64,000 nucleotides of DNA, taken from the NCBI GenBank assembly GCA_029778715.1, contig JAKOPT010000045.1, positions 62,001-126,000 on the forward strand, read 5' to 3'. The stretch comes from Actinomycetes bacterium. Lineage in GTDB: Bacteria; Actinomycetota; Actinomycetes; Actinomycetales; Dermatophilaceae. This document shows positions 18,774-32,407 of this stretch, piece by piece (the stretch's first letter is position 1; each line of letters opens with the position of its first letter). A program made the position numbers and the translations under genes. The notes below the pieces were generated by a model. It had not been told where the DNA came from. It did no database searches and saw only the letters and a program-made list of their open reading frames with translations.

Positions 18774-19391
18774 TCATCCCTCCGGGAGGTGGGTGATGTC
18801 GTATGCCGCGAGCAGCGCCCGGATGGCGCGCGCGGCCGTGTCGCGGTCCCAGTGGCGCATCCGGGAGGCGAGTTCGGCGTCCAGGTGGTCGGCGTCGCCG
18901 ACGATTTGGCCGGTCGCGAAGGTGGCGAATCCGAAGACGAAGGCAATGACCGACTGCCATACGGCGACCGCGTCATCCTCGCTCAGGCCAGTCGCGACGA
19001 GATAGGGCAAGCCCTCGGCGGGATCGGTGTCGAGGTGGCGCGCCGCCATGGGCAGCACGTGGGGATGGGCCACGAGCAGGTCGAGATAGGCGAGGAAGAC
19101 TACTTCCATGATGTCCCGCCAGGTCGTCGGCATCGGATCGGGGATGACAATGCCGGCGCGCATCACCCCCACGGCACCGTCGAGCACGGCCTGCTTGTTG
19201 GGGACGTGGTGGTAGAGGGAGGCAGCCTCGACCCCGAGGTCGGCCGCGAGGCGGCGCATGGTGAGAGCCTGCATCCCCTCGGCGTCGATGAGGTCGAGTG
19301 CGCTCCGGAAGATCGTCTCTTTGGTGAGCGGTGGGCGCGGCGTGGGGCCGCTTCGTGGCGCGGTTGCCACATGGCCCGACATCGCCGTCAT
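18774..19391 (-). CDS. TetR-family regulator (TetR C-terminal domain type)
   Basis: LTMRRLAADLGVEAASLYHHVPNKQAVLDG HTH. Confidence 0.92.
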   Translation of the reverse strand: MTAMSGHVATAPRSGPTPRPPLTKETIFRSALDLIDAEGMQALTMRRLAADLGVEAASLYHHVPNKQAVLDGAVGVMRAGIVIPDPMPTTWRDIMEVVFLAYLDLLVAHPHVLPMAARHLDTDPAEGLPYLVATGLSEDDAVAVWQSVIAFVFGFATFATGQIVGDADHLDAELASRMRHWDRDTAARAIRALLAAYDITHLPEG

Positions 19392-19494
19392 TGCACCTCT
19401 TCGCTCGGATCGCTCCGGCTTTCAGAACTCGCCGCGCGGTTGAACACGGCTCGGGTCGAACAGGTCCCGCACCGAAGGTGCGCGACCCCTTGAC

Positions 19495-19542
19495 CCTAAC
19501 GCTGTTAGGTGGGATGCTCAAGAGGAGCCTAACAACGTTAGG
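19495..19542. promoter_or_regulatory. Two tandem palindromes CCTAAC-N3-GTTAGG (19495-19509, 19528-19542), putative TetR operators
   Basis: CCTAACGCTGTTAGG and CCTAACAACGTTAGG with 33-bp start-to-start spacing in the tetR/19556 divergent intergenic region. Confidence 0.75.
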
Positions 19543-19555
19543 GAAGGTGGTTGTG

Positions 19556-19981
19556 ATGGCGACCGGACGTGGCGGGCTGGAGAACTCGGTGATGGCGTGG
19601 CCGGCAGGGGAGCATGGCTCGGTCCCTGAGCGACGGACTCGGAGGCGGAAGGTTGGGGTGGTGTGCGGCGTGGCCCTGTGCGCCCTCGTGATTCTCGGCG
19701 CGGGCGGTTGCGCCGCCGGGCCGGGGCTCACCGGGTCCGCTGTCGGACCAACGCCGGCGGGGTTCTGGCTCGGCTTCTGGCACGGCCTGATTGCGCCCGT
19801 CACCTTCCTCGTGTCGCTGTTCAACGACTCGGTGTCCATCTACGAGATCCACAACAACGGCAACTGGTACGACGCCGGTTTCATGATCGGGATCTCCTCG
19901 ATCTTCTCGGCGATGGCCCGCAGCGGAGCCACCCACCAGCAGCGACGCACGATGAGCGCCGGATCCGTCCCGCAGCGGTGA
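19556..19981 (+). CDS. Small membrane protein, putative TetR target
   Basis: Hydrophobic segments; starts just downstream of the paired operators. Confidence 0.65.
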   Translation: MATGRGGLENSVMAWPAGEHGSVPERRTRRRKVGVVCGVALCALVILGAGGCAAGPGLTGSAVGPTPAGFWLGFWHGLIAPVTFLVSLFNDSVSIYEIHNNGNWYDAGFMIGISSIFSAMARSGATHQQRRTMSAGSVPQR

Positions 19982-20063
19982 CGATGGGCACCGCGGAGGG
20001 CGTGAGCGGCACTGGGGCCGACGGCATACCGAATCCCGACCAACGCAAGAGATGGGGACAGCG

Positions 20064-20540
20064 ATGACCAAGATCAAGGAGGCGGCGCTGGACTTCCTCG
20101 CCGCCCGGCGGGTGGCCGTCACGGGCGTGTCGCACGCCCCGCAAGGGCACGGCAGCAACGCCGTCTACACGCGCCTGAAGGAGCGCGGCTACGACGTGTT
20201 CGCCGTCAACCCCAACGCCGACGAGGTCGAAGGGGACCCGACCTACCCGACGGTGGCGGCCATTCCCGGAGGCGTCGACGCGATCGTCATCGGGACCGCG
20301 CCGAAGCACGCCCTGTCCACGATGCGCGAGGCCGTCGACCTAGGGATCACCCGCGTGTGGATGCATCGATCGTTCGGCGGCGGCAGCGTCTCGGACGAGG
20401 CGACGGCATACGGGCGCGAGCACGGGGTGACCGTGATCGACGGCGGCTGCCCGCTGATGTTCGGGCCCACCGCCGACACCGGGCACAAGATCATGTGCGC
20501 GATGATGCGCTTGAGCGGCAAGGTGCCACGCACGGTCTGA
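20064..20540 (+). CDS. CoA-binding domain protein
   Basis: RRVAVTGVSHAPQGHGSNAVYTRLKERGYDVFAVNPN... CoA-binding Rossmann pattern. Confidence 0.88.
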   Translation: MTKIKEAALDFLAARRVAVTGVSHAPQGHGSNAVYTRLKERGYDVFAVNPNADEVEGDPTYPTVAAIPGGVDAIVIGTAPKHALSTMREAVDLGITRVWMHRSFGGGSVSDEATAYGREHGVTVIDGGCPLMFGPTADTGHKIMCAMMRLSGKVPRTV

Positions 20541-20600
20541 CGGTGCGGCAGCCTGACCGCGGCATACAGCGGCGGTCGACGGGCGCGGCATACGCTCGGC

Positions 20601-21023
20601 TCACGGGGCGAGGCCGGCCCACTCCGCGTCGGTGAGCAGCCGGGAGCGGATCAGGAACCGCTGGCCGGTGGGTGCCTCGACGGAGAAGCCGGCCCCGCGG
20701 CCCGGCACCACATCGATGGTGAGGTGCGTGTGCTTCCAGTACTCGAACTGCGCCACCGACATCCACACGGGCACCGCGCGATCCAGGCCGACGTCGAGGT
20801 CGCCGAGGTGCCGGTCGCCGTCGGTGAGGAACAGGTCGCCATCGGGGTAGCACATGGGCGCCGAGCCGTCGCAACACCCGCCAGACTGGTGGAACATGAG
20901 CGGCCCATGGCGGAGCGTCAGGTCCCGCACCAGCGCCGCCGCGGCCGGCGTGATGGCGACCCGGCTCACCCGCCCCGGCGCATCGGCTGGGGTGGGGAGC
21001 GGGGTCGCCTGCTCGTTACTCAT
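20601..21023 (-). CDS. DUF779 domain-containing protein
   Basis: GPLMFHQSGGCCDGSAPMCYPDGDLF...; paired with aldehyde dehydrogenase. Confidence 0.9.
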   Translation of the reverse strand: MSNEQATPLPTPADAPGRVSRVAITPAAAALVRDLTLRHGPLMFHQSGGCCDGSAPMCYPDGDLFLTDGDRHLGDLDVGLDRAVPVWMSVAQFEYWKHTHLTIDVVPGRGAGFSVEAPTGQRFLIRSRLLTDAEWAGLAP

Positions 21024-21034
21024 GGGGCAGCGGC

Positions 21035-22558
<1,524 letters not shown>

Positions 22559-22840
22559 GGGCTTCGTCCTCTCGCACTGGCCCGTCGTCGTTGACGGGCT
22601 GCCTCAAGAGTGACCTGCGACACCCCCCTTGACAAGGGGTCGGACCGCCGGCTCGCTCGGCAGTTCTTTCGTCCCTCACAACCCTGGCGCGGCCGGCTCT
22701 TCGCTGACGTCATCGGCAGGTCCATGTCGGTTGCGGGTGTGGCGCGCCTTGCGTTGTTGGGTACGTGATAGTCGTGGGCCACGTCACGTTGGGGACGAGT
22801 AGTCACGTTGTGTCACACCCTGGCGCGGCCGTGGTGCTCC

Positions 22841-23158
22841 CTACCAGCGTGCCTTGAGCACCCGTGACAACTCAGCCTCCGTCGGCAGCCCGCGGAGCGA
22901 TCCGTCGCTGCCGGGGTAGAGCCGGCACGACAGGCTCCACACCGACGGGCCGTCGAACAGGTCAGAGCCGTCGAGGTGGAACGAGGGCGAGCCGCGGAAG
23001 CGCAGCCGGGCGGCTTCGTCCGCAGAGTTGACGACGCGGATGACCGGTTGCTCGCCTAGCCCCAGGGAGGCCACCGTCTGGGCTGCCAGGGCGTATGCCG
23101 GGTCGGTGTGGGGGCATCCGGCGATGACAAGAATCTCGAGCCGTGCTGTCGTCGTCAT
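22841..23158 (-). CDS. Thioredoxin-like small protein
   Basis: MTTTARLEILVIAGCPHTDPAYALAAQTV...FRGSPSFHLDGSDLF; GGAGAGG RBS upstream of ATG 23158. Confidence 0.7.
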   Translation of the reverse strand: MTTTARLEILVIAGCPHTDPAYALAAQTVASLGLGEQPVIRVVNSADEAARLRFRGSPSFHLDGSDLFDGPSVWSLSCRLYPGSDGSLRGLPTEAELSRVLKARW

Positions 23159-23214
23159 CGTGACCTCTCCAACGTCGCGAGGGGTGCGCCTCCCGGCCCC
23201 GCCACGGTTGGCGG

Positions 23215-23330
23215 GGGAGTGTCGATCGGCGAGGTGGAGTGCCGGTCTGTCGACCAGCAGCCTGCAGGTTACCCGTTGCGTCGACGTACGAGACGCCACG
23301 TTCGCTCAGTCGCCGAGAGTTCAAGCGCCC
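23215..23330 (-). pseudogene. Remnant of an AbiEi-like antitoxin paralog
   Basis: Encodes LSERGVSYVDATGNLQ then, after a frame change, VDRPALHLADR..., matching LTERGVSYVDATGNLRVQVDRPALFLSDRG of the intact gene at 24139-25230. Confidence 0.75.
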
Positions 23331-24157
23331 ACTTCGTCGAGTAGGTCCTGGGCGAGAATGGCTGTGGCCAACGCGACCGTGGTCGGCTCGCCGATGCCCT
23401 CCTCGGCTCGCCCTGCCATCCACGCAAACACCGCATCTGGCCCGGCAGCGAAGTGCTCTTGGAAGCCGCTGAGCGCGCGCTGCGTCACCGGGCTGCTGAC
23501 AGGATCACTCTTCAGGGTGCGGAACGCGACGCCCAATTGCGCAGTCGGGATGGCGCGAAGGATCCGGTAGATGTCGTGGGCGTCCTTGTCGTGGAGGCGG
23601 TGTGGTTGCTCGAGCCGCTCCAGGAGTTTGTGCATCTTGGCCACGATGAGAGCGGCCGGTCCGGCCACCCTCACGTCGAACGCTCGCATATCGGCCGGGT
23701 CCAACGCAGCCACAGTGTGGAAGGCGTTGTCGACGACGGCCGCCTCCAGCCCGGTCGCGCGGCGCATGGCCCGCTTGCCGTGCGGTGGGAGCCGGGCGCC
23801 CCGCGTTGTCTTGCCGCCTCTACCGGCCAGATCCTCGGGAACCATCAGATCTACGGGTATGCCGTGAGGGGTCTGCCATGCCCCGGGCTGGTTGCTGGTC
23901 GGATTGAGGATGAAACCAGCGGCGGTCATCGCCTCCTCGATCGCGGGGCTGGGCCCAAGACGTCTCGGGTCGAGGGCAAGGTCGCTGTCTTTGGTCACTT
24001 CGGCCAGCGCCACTGAGGCGTGCGGCGTGTGAAGGTAGACAGCCTGGGCGCCGATGACGACGACCGCGTCACGATGGGCAGTCAGGGCTTCGAGGGCGTC
24101 CAATAGCGCTGACCTGGATCGCACCAGGAGGTCATTGATCATCCGCGTCCCCTCCAC
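23321..24157 (-). CDS. Nucleotidyltransferase, AbiEii-like putative toxin
   Basis: VVVIGAQAVYLHTP...TKDSDLALDPRRLG (NTase fold); overlaps the upstream AbiEi-like gene. Confidence 0.75.
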   Translation of the reverse strand: MEGTRMINDLLVRSRSALLDALEALTAHRDAVVVIGAQAVYLHTPHASVALAEVTKDSDLALDPRRLGPSPAIEEAMTAAGFILNPTSNQPGAWQTPHGIPVDLMVPEDLAGRGGKTTRGARLPPHGKRAMRRATGLEAAVVDNAFHTVAALDPADMRAFDVRVAGPAALIVAKMHKLLERLEQPHRLHDKDAHDIYRILRAIPTAQLGVAFRTLKSDPVSSPVTQRALSGFQEHFAAGPDAVFAWMAGRAEEGIGEPTTVALATAILAQDLLDEVGA

Positions 24158-25230
24158 AGCGACTCGTGGGTCTTCATCCAGCGCAGCAATTCTTCAGCCT
24201 CGGCTGGGTTGCGGCCCGGGCCGGTCAGGAGGTCTACGGCCACCTGCGCGGGAGCTGCCAGGATCAGACCGTCGGACCGTCGAGTCGTTCGGACGAAAGG
24301 CGCATTGAGTTCGGGCTCGCCGAGCAGGACGTTAGCGCCGGCCTCCGCCGGGCGGAGCCCCCACAGGGCGGCTGTCGCGGGCGCGTCCTGGGTGTAGACC
24401 ATGGCAGCCCGCGCGGGCGCATACTCAGCCCACTCGGTAGCAGCGATAGTGCCGGTGAAGCAGTACCGCACGCCGGCAGCGGAGTCGGCCGCCATCGCTA
24501 CGAGTTCATCCAAACCGCGTGGGGCAATCCAGCGCGACACCGCCGTGTTGCGGACAAACCCGTAGTCCTCGCTCCATCGGCGCAAGACACCGACCCAGTC
24601 AAGGACGACGACGGCCCCTCGGGATGGGCGCTCCAAGAGGCCCTCTGTCGCGAGGAAATCCACCACCCGGTATGCCGCGCCCGTCGACACGCCTGATGCG
24701 GCGATGAGGTCGCGCATCGTCCATTCGCTGCCGAGGTCGACGACCGCCCGGACCATGTCGGCAGCGGGTGCCCCCTTGAGCGTTCCCCGCGGTCGCCCGG
24801 GTCCCCGCCATGGATCTGCGTCGGCACCTCGATCGGAGAGGAAGAGTGCCGGCCTGTCGACCTGCACCCTGAGGTTCCCCGTTGCGTCGACGTACGAGAC
24901 ACCACGTTCGGTCAGTCGCGCACGAGTCTGCGGCGAGAGATAGCGCGCCCCGACAAGGGCCACTGCGGCGTCGAGCTGAGCACCGTGGGCGATGAGTTGC
25001 TCGGCAAGTGGACCTACGTCCCGACCCTCGACAACCTGCTTCAGTTGTCCGACAACCCGGGCAGAGGATCCATCCGGGGCGCCAAGCGCGAGCACCAGAT
25101 CAGCGGGCACCCGGCCATCCCGCACTTCTGCCCCCTCGGCCAGGGACCACCCGGCAGGCAGCCGGTCACGGATCGCCCCTACTATCAGGCGCGCCAGATC
25201 GCGTTCCCGCGGCGGCTCAACATCGTTCAC
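24139..25230 (-). CDS. AbiEi-like HTH antitoxin/transcriptional regulator
   Basis: wHTH segment WTMRDLIAASGVSTGAAYRVVDFLATEGLLERPSRG; GTG start; operon with AbiEii-like NTase. Confidence 0.72.
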   Translation of the reverse strand: MNDVEPPRERDLARLIVGAIRDRLPAGWSLAEGAEVRDGRVPADLVLALGAPDGSSARVVGQLKQVVEGRDVGPLAEQLIAHGAQLDAAVALVGARYLSPQTRARLTERGVSYVDATGNLRVQVDRPALFLSDRGADADPWRGPGRPRGTLKGAPAADMVRAVVDLGSEWTMRDLIAASGVSTGAAYRVVDFLATEGLLERPSRGAVVVLDWVGVLRRWSEDYGFVRNTAVSRWIAPRGLDELVAMAADSAAGVRYCFTGTIAATEWAEYAPARAAMVYTQDAPATAALWGLRPAEAGANVLLGEPELNAPFVRTTRRSDGLILAAPAQVAVDLLTGPGRNPAEAEELLRWMKTHESLWRGRG

Positions 25231-25245
25231 ACCGCTATCTTACAT

Positions 25246-25264
25246 GTTCCGCTGTCAGCGGAAC
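25246..25264. promoter_or_regulatory. Perfect palindrome GTTCCGCTG-T-CAGCGGAAC upstream of AbiEi-like gene
   Basis: 19-bp palindrome directly upstream of a TAAGAT -10-like element (25236-25241) and the GTG start at 25230. Confidence 0.7.
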
Positions 25265-25334
25265 CCTTCTATTTCTAGGGGTTGGCCCGGTTCAGACGGT
25301 TGCCGCTAGAGCCCGAGGTTCCTATCCCCAACCT

Positions 25335-25776
25335 CCGCCAAGGGTGGAGCCGCTGGACTACGCCAGCGGCGAACGGGAGGCGAAGCCGACCATCGCAAAC
25401 GCACGCAGAAAGTCGCGTTCACACCCAGAAGTTTGTACGCGCGAACGCGACTTTCTGCGTGCCGATGCAACGGCTGAGTCGCCAGGTCGTATGCCGAAGC
25501 CGACCATCGCCGATGGTGGAGCCAAGGGTGGAGCCGCTGGGCTACGCCAGCGGCGAATGGGAGGCGAAGCCGACCATCGCCGATGGTGGAGCCAAGGGGA
25601 CGCCCCACGACTCGCTCCGCTCGCCGCGTGGGCCCAGAACCCGAGGGTTCTCGTCCCCAACCTCCACGAATGGGTGAGACCGGCTGACGCCGGTCTCACC
25701 CATTTGTGGAGCCAAGGGTGGAGCCGCTGGGCTACGCCAGCGGCGAATGCGAGGCGAAGCCGACCCTCGCCGATGG
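25335..25776. repeat. Direct repeats containing tRNA-Ala 3'-end sequence
   Basis: GGTGGAGCC(A)AGGGTGGAGCCGCTGG(G/A)CTACGCCAGCGGCGAA...GAGGCGAAGCCGACC(A/C)TCGC(CGATGGTGGAGCCAAGGG) at about 25340, 25511 and 25705. Confidence 0.85.
25401..25462. repeat. Perfect 20-bp inverted repeat
   Basis: GCACGCAGAAAGTCGCGTTC (25401-25420) / GAACGCGACTTTCTGCGTGC (25443-25462). Confidence 0.9.
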
Positions 25777-25849
25777 TGGAGCCAAGGGGACTCGAACCCC
25801 TAACCCCCTGCTTGCAAAGCAGGTGCGCTACCAATTGCGCCATGGCCCC
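25777..25849 (-). tRNA. tRNA-Ala (anticodon TGC)
   Basis: Reverse complement GGGGCCATGGCGCAATTGGTAGCGCACCTGCTTTGCAAGCAGGGGGTTAGGGGTTCGAGTCCCCTTGGCTCCA(CCA); full cloverleaf. Confidence 0.97.
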
Positions 25850-25916
25850 GAGAAAGTGCCAGCCCGAGCGGAACGGGACGACACGGCATACGAGAAAGCG
25901 GGTCAGCCGCCCACGC

Positions 25917-26040
25917 TCAGTTGGCGTCCGGTGCGGTCGCCTCGGCCCACAACCGCTGGTCGGCCTCTCCTTGACGACGTTTGCGCTGCACCAGCACCGC
26001 CGCGGCGACTGCGGCCGCAACGAGGACGAGTTTCTTCATG
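25917..26040 (-). pseudogene. DLW-39-like small protein with apparent +1 frameshift
   Basis: ATG frame MKKLVLVAAAVAAAVLVQRK, then AAAA; removing one A gives RRQGEADQRLWAEATAPDAN* (conserved LWAEAT end). Confidence 0.65.
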
Positions 26041-26074
26041 AGTGGGCACCGCCTTGGTCGGGGTACGCGGTTGG

Positions 26075-26148
26075 TGGGCCTAACAGGACTTGAACCTGTG
26101 GCCTCTTCCTTATCAGGGAAGCGCTCTAACCGTCTGAGCTATAGGCCC
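26075..26148 (-). tRNA. tRNA-Ile (anticodon GAT)
   Basis: Reverse complement GGGCCTATAGCTCAGACGGTTAGAGCGCTTCCCTGATAAGGAAGAGGCCACAGGTTCAAGTCCTGTTAGGCCCA(CCA). Confidence 0.97.
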
Positions 26149-26324
26149 GTCACCGCATCCGGTGTCGCCCGCCGCGATGCGGTGGGCACGAGGATCGAGG
26201 CTACCTCACGGTGGCCCGACCGGGCAAAACGATCGGTGTGCCGTCATCCCGGCGGAAGGCGCCGCTGCGCGCGAGCCTAGTGCTCGAGCGGGGGTAACGG
26301 TGAACCGACCCCGTCGGTGCGCCG

Positions 26325-27164
26325 TCAGTCGTCGGTCAGCGTGAGCTGCAGCCCGCCGACGAGCGAGGCCGACACGTTGTAGAGGTATGCCGCGAGCGTG
26401 GACAGCGCGGTGACGAAGAAGACATCGATGACAGCGAAGACCACGGACAACGAGACGACGCGCCCGAGACCGATGTAGTCGGTGATGTCGAACTTCTTGT
26501 CACCGTCTTGAATGATCGAGCCGAGCAGGCGGTTGATCTGATCGAAGGCGCCCATCCCCTTGAACACCAACCACAGCATGGTGACCGCCACGACCATGGC
26601 CACGCCCAGCGCCACGGAGAGCAAGAACGACATTTTCAAGGCGGACCACGGGTCGACGCGCGAGAGGGTCAGCCGCACCCGGCGGCCCGGTGCAGATGTC
26701 GATGATGGCTCGGGCCGAGTTGCCTTCGCCGGGGTCTTCCCTGTCGCAGAACCCTTGCCCAGCGAAGACACCTTCGCCTTCATTCCGGCCACGATGCCGC
26801 CCGCGCCCCCCGCGCCCCCCGCGCGCCCCGCGCCGGCCGTGGCCCGCCCGGCGCCATCAGCAGTGCGAGTTGCGGAGGCCGCGGGAGCGACCACGCCACC
26901 CCCGTCCGTGACGTCGACCGTTCCCTTCTTGCCCTCGGAGTCAGTCTTACCGGTTGCTTCCTGATCGGCTGTGGCCGCGGTGGCACGATCGCCCCGGACG
27001 GCACCATCCATGCGCCCGTCACCCGCCTTGCTCTCGCCCGCCGCCGCGCCAGAGGCGTCACCATCGGCCGCGGCTGCACGCTCCGCTTCCGCGCTGGCAC
27101 CCTCGGCGGGCGCAACGACCCGGGGCAACTGCTCGGTGGGATCGCTGGACTGGCCGGGGGTCAC
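26325..27164 (-). CDS. DUF3566 domain-containing membrane protein
   Basis: [27 protein letters not shown]...; position downstream of gyrA. Confidence 0.93.
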   Translation of the reverse strand: MTPGQSSDPTEQLPRVVAPAEGASAEAERAAAADGDASGAAAGESKAGDGRMDGAVRGDRATAATADQEATGKTDSEGKKGTVDVTDGGGVVAPAASATRTADGAGRATAGAGRAGGAGGAGGIVAGMKAKVSSLGKGSATGKTPAKATRPEPSSTSAPGRRVRLTLSRVDPWSALKMSFLLSVALGVAMVVAVTMLWLVFKGMGAFDQINRLLGSIIQDGDKKFDITDYIGLGRVVSLSVVFAVIDVFFVTALSTLAAYLYNVSASLVGGLQLTLTDD

Positions 27165-29764
27165 GGCATACCTCCATCGTCATCACCCGGGACCAACGGG
27201 CCCTGGGAGGCAGGGTCGAGCGGCTCCGGGGAGGCAGTGTCTGTCTCGCCCGACGGTACGGCATCGGTGCTCGGCTCCGCACCTTCATCCACGGCGCGCT
27301 CGACGTTGCGGGCAACGGCCACGATGGCGTCCCCGGCGCGCGGGCGGGCGAAGGCGACACCCATCGTGTTGCGCCCGGTCAGCCGCACCTCATCGACGCG
27401 GGCCCGCATGATGTTGCCCTTCTCGAAGACGACAAGCACCTCGTCGTCGTCCGCGACGGTCAAGGCCCCGACGAGGTCCCCGCCCTTGTCCGACAATCTG
27501 GCCACGGCCACTCCGAGAATGGCACGCCCCTTGACGTTCCACTCACTCACCTTGGAGCGCTTGGCCAGCCCGGACTCGAACACGACGAACACGTCCGGGT
27601 CGGTCCCGGCCTCGATAACCGACATGGACAGCAACGAATCGGTCCCGCGGAACTTCATCCCGGTCACCCCGGACGTCGCCCGCCCCATCGGCCGCAGCGT
27701 CGCGTCGTCGGCGTGGAAGCGCACCGACTGCCCCTTGCGCGAGACGAGGAGCAGGTCGTCATCCGCGCTGGTCAGGCCGACGCCGACCAATGTGTCACCC
27801 TCCCGCAGGTTGACGGCGATGAGGCCACCGGAGCGCGGGGAGTCGTACTCGGCGAGACGGGTCTTTTTCACCAGTCCGCTCTTGGTCGCCAAGACGAGGT
27901 ATGCCGCGTCGTCGTAGGCCTTGATCGCGAGCACCTGGGCGATTTCCTCACCCGGCTGGAAGGCCATGATGTTGGCGACGTGCTGGCCCTTGGCGTCGCG
28001 CCCGGCGTCGGGCAGTTCGTAGGCCTTGGCCCGATAGACCCGCCCCAAGGTGGTGAAGAACAGCAGCCAGTGGTGGGAGGTGGTCGCGAAGAAGTGCTCG
28101 ACCATGTCCTCGCCGCGCAGCGCCGCCCCCTTGACACCTTTGCCGCCGCGCCGCTGGGTGCGGTAGGCGTCGACGCGGGTTCGCTTGGCGTAGCCCCCGC
28201 GGGTGATGGTGACGACGACATCCTCTTGGGGGATGAGGTCCTCCACGGACATGTCCCCGTCGAAGGGCACCATGGCGGTGCGCCGCTCGTCGCCGAACCG
28301 CTTGACGATGTCGCCGAGTTCGTCGGCGACGATGCCGCGCTGACGGCTCGGGGTGGCCAGGATGTCCTGGTAGTCCTCGATCTGGGCCTGCAACTCGTCG
28401 TGGTCGCGGATGATCTTTTCCCGCTCCAGGGCCGCCAACCGCCGCAACTGCATGTCGAGGATGGCACGCGCCTGGTCCTCGTCGATGTCGAGCATCGCCA
28501 TCAACCCGTCGCGGGCCTGCTCGACGGTCCGGCTGCGCCGGATCAAGGCGATGACCTCGTCGAGTTGGTCGAGGGCCTTGAGCAGCCCACGCAAGATGTG
28601 AATCTCGCGTTCGGCCTTGGCCAGCCGGTATGCCGTCCGGCGCTGGATGACGTCGATCTGGTGCTCGACCCAGTGCCGGATGAAGGCGTCGATGGGCAGC
28701 GTGCGGGGCACGCCGTCAACGAGGGCCAACATGTTGGCGCCGAAGTTGGTCTGCAGTTGGGTGTGCTTGTAGAGGTTGTTGAGGACGACCTTGGGCACGG
28801 CGTCCTTTTTGAGGACGATGACGAGGCGCTGCCCGGTGCGCCCGGACGTTTCGTCGCGGATGTCCGCGATGCCGGCGAGGCGGCCGTCCTTGACGTGCTC
28901 GGCGATCTTCTGGGCGAGTGAGTCCGGGTTGACCTGGTAGGGCAACTCGGTGACGACCAGGCACATCCGGCCCTGGATCTCCTCGGTTTCCACGACCGCG
29001 CGCATGATGATCGAGCCGCGCCCGGTGCGGTAGGCGTCCTCGGTCCCCCGGTGCCCCATGATGAGGGCGCCGGTCGGGAAGTCCGGGCCCTTGATCTCGC
29101 GCATGACCGCCTCGAGGGTCTCCTCGCGGCTGGCGTCGGGGTGGGCGAGCACCCACTGGGCGGCGGCGGCCACTTCGCGCAGGTTGTGCGGCGGGATCTG
29201 GGTGGCCATCCCGACGGCGATCCCCGAGGACCCGTTGACGAGCAGGTTGGGGAAACGGCTGGGTAGCACCTCCGGTTCGAGGGTCTTGCCGTCGTAGTTG
29301 GGTTTGAAGTCGACGGTGTCCTGGTCGATGTCGCGGACCATTTCGACCGAAAGGGGCGCCATCCGGCACTCGGTGTACCGCGGCGCCGCCGCCGGGTCGT
29401 CCCCGGGCGAGCCGAAGTTGCCCTGCCCCTGCACGAGCGGGTAGCGCATCGACCAGTCCTGGACCAGCCGCACGAGCGCGTCGTAGATCGCGCTGTCACC
29501 ATGGGGGTGGTACTGCCCCATGACGTCGCCGACGACCCGGCTGCACTTGTTGAAGCCCCGGTCCGGGCGGTAACCGCCGTCCCACATGGCATAGAGCACC
29601 CGCCGATGCACCGGCTTGAGCCCATCGCGCACGTCGGGCAGCGCCCGCGACACGATGACCGACATCGCGTACTCGATGTAGCTCTGCTGCATCTCCAGGT
29701 TGAGATCGCGCGGCTCGACCCGGTCGCCCCCCGTGGTCAGCGTCCCGTTGGTGTCGTCACTCAT
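27161..29764 (-). CDS. gyrA: DNA gyrase subunit A
   Basis: [48 protein letters not shown]. Confidence 0.98.
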   Translation of the reverse strand: MSDDTNGTLTTGGDRVEPRDLNLEMQQSYIEYAMSVIVSRALPDVRDGLKPVHRRVLYAMWDGGYRPDRGFNKCSRVVGDVMGQYHPHGDSAIYDALVRLVQDWSMRYPLVQGQGNFGSPGDDPAAAPRYTECRMAPLSVEMVRDIDQDTVDFKPNYDGKTLEPEVLPSRFPNLLVNGSSGIAVGMATQIPPHNLREVAAAAQWVLAHPDASREETLEAVMREIKGPDFPTGALIMGHRGTEDAYRTGRGSIIMRAVVETEEIQGRMCLVVTELPYQVNPDSLAQKIAEHVKDGRLAGIADIRDETSGRTGQRLVIVLKKDAVPKVVLNNLYKHTQLQTNFGANMLALVDGVPRTLPIDAFIRHWVEHQIDVIQRRTAYRLAKAEREIHILRGLLKALDQLDEVIALIRRSRTVEQARDGLMAMLDIDEDQARAILDMQLRRLAALEREKIIRDHDELQAQIEDYQDILATPSRQRGIVADELGDIVKRFGDERRTAMVPFDGDMSVEDLIPQEDVVVTITRGGYAKRTRVDAYRTQRRGGKGVKGAALRGEDMVEHFFATTSHHWLLFFTTLGRVYRAKAYELPDAGRDAKGQHVANIMAFQPGEEIAQVLAIKAYDDAAYLVLATKSGLVKKTRLAEYDSPRSGGLIAVNLREGDTLVGVGLTSADDDLLLVSRKGQSVRFHADDATLRPMGRATSGVTGMKFRGTDSLLSMSVIEAGTDPDVFVVFESGLAKRSKVSEWNVKGRAILGVAVARLSDKGGDLVGALTVADDDEVLVVFEKGNIMRARVDEVRLTGRNTMGVAFARPRAGDAIVAVARNVERAVDEGAEPSTDAVPSGETDTASPEPLDPASQGPLVPGDDDGGMP

Positions 29765-29850
29765 GCGTTGTTCCTTCGGTGGTGCTCGTCACGATGCTGC
29801 TGCTGCGCGCGCTGCTGGTGCCCGGAGTGCTGCTGTCCCCGCCCCGTCCC

Positions 29851-29915
29851 GTCAACAATCGACCAATAGGTGGGTTGTTGACGGTAAACAACCCACCTAT
29901 TGGTCGATTGTTGAC
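29851..29915. repeat. 32-bp dispersed palindrome, copies 2 and 3 head-to-head
   Basis: GTCAACAATCGACCAATAGGTGGGTTGTTGAC-G-GTAAACAACCCACCTATTGGTCGATTGTTGAC. Confidence 0.95.
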
Positions 29916-30013
29916 GGGTATGCCGTGCCGCCCGCGTGCGCAGGCGGACGGGACTGCGGCCCGACCGCGCGATTCGCGGAGCCGGAGGCCGGCGCGAGCA
30001 CACGGCATACGCA

Positions 30014-32407
<2,394 letters not shown>

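Noticed and set aside
25777-26148. tRNA-Ala/tRNA-Ile as part of an rRNA operon
   Set aside because: No 16S/23S sequence nearby; this is the usual gyrA-DUF3566-tRNA arrangement.
26954-28921. 655-aa + strand ORF
   Set aside because: Antisense to gyrA.
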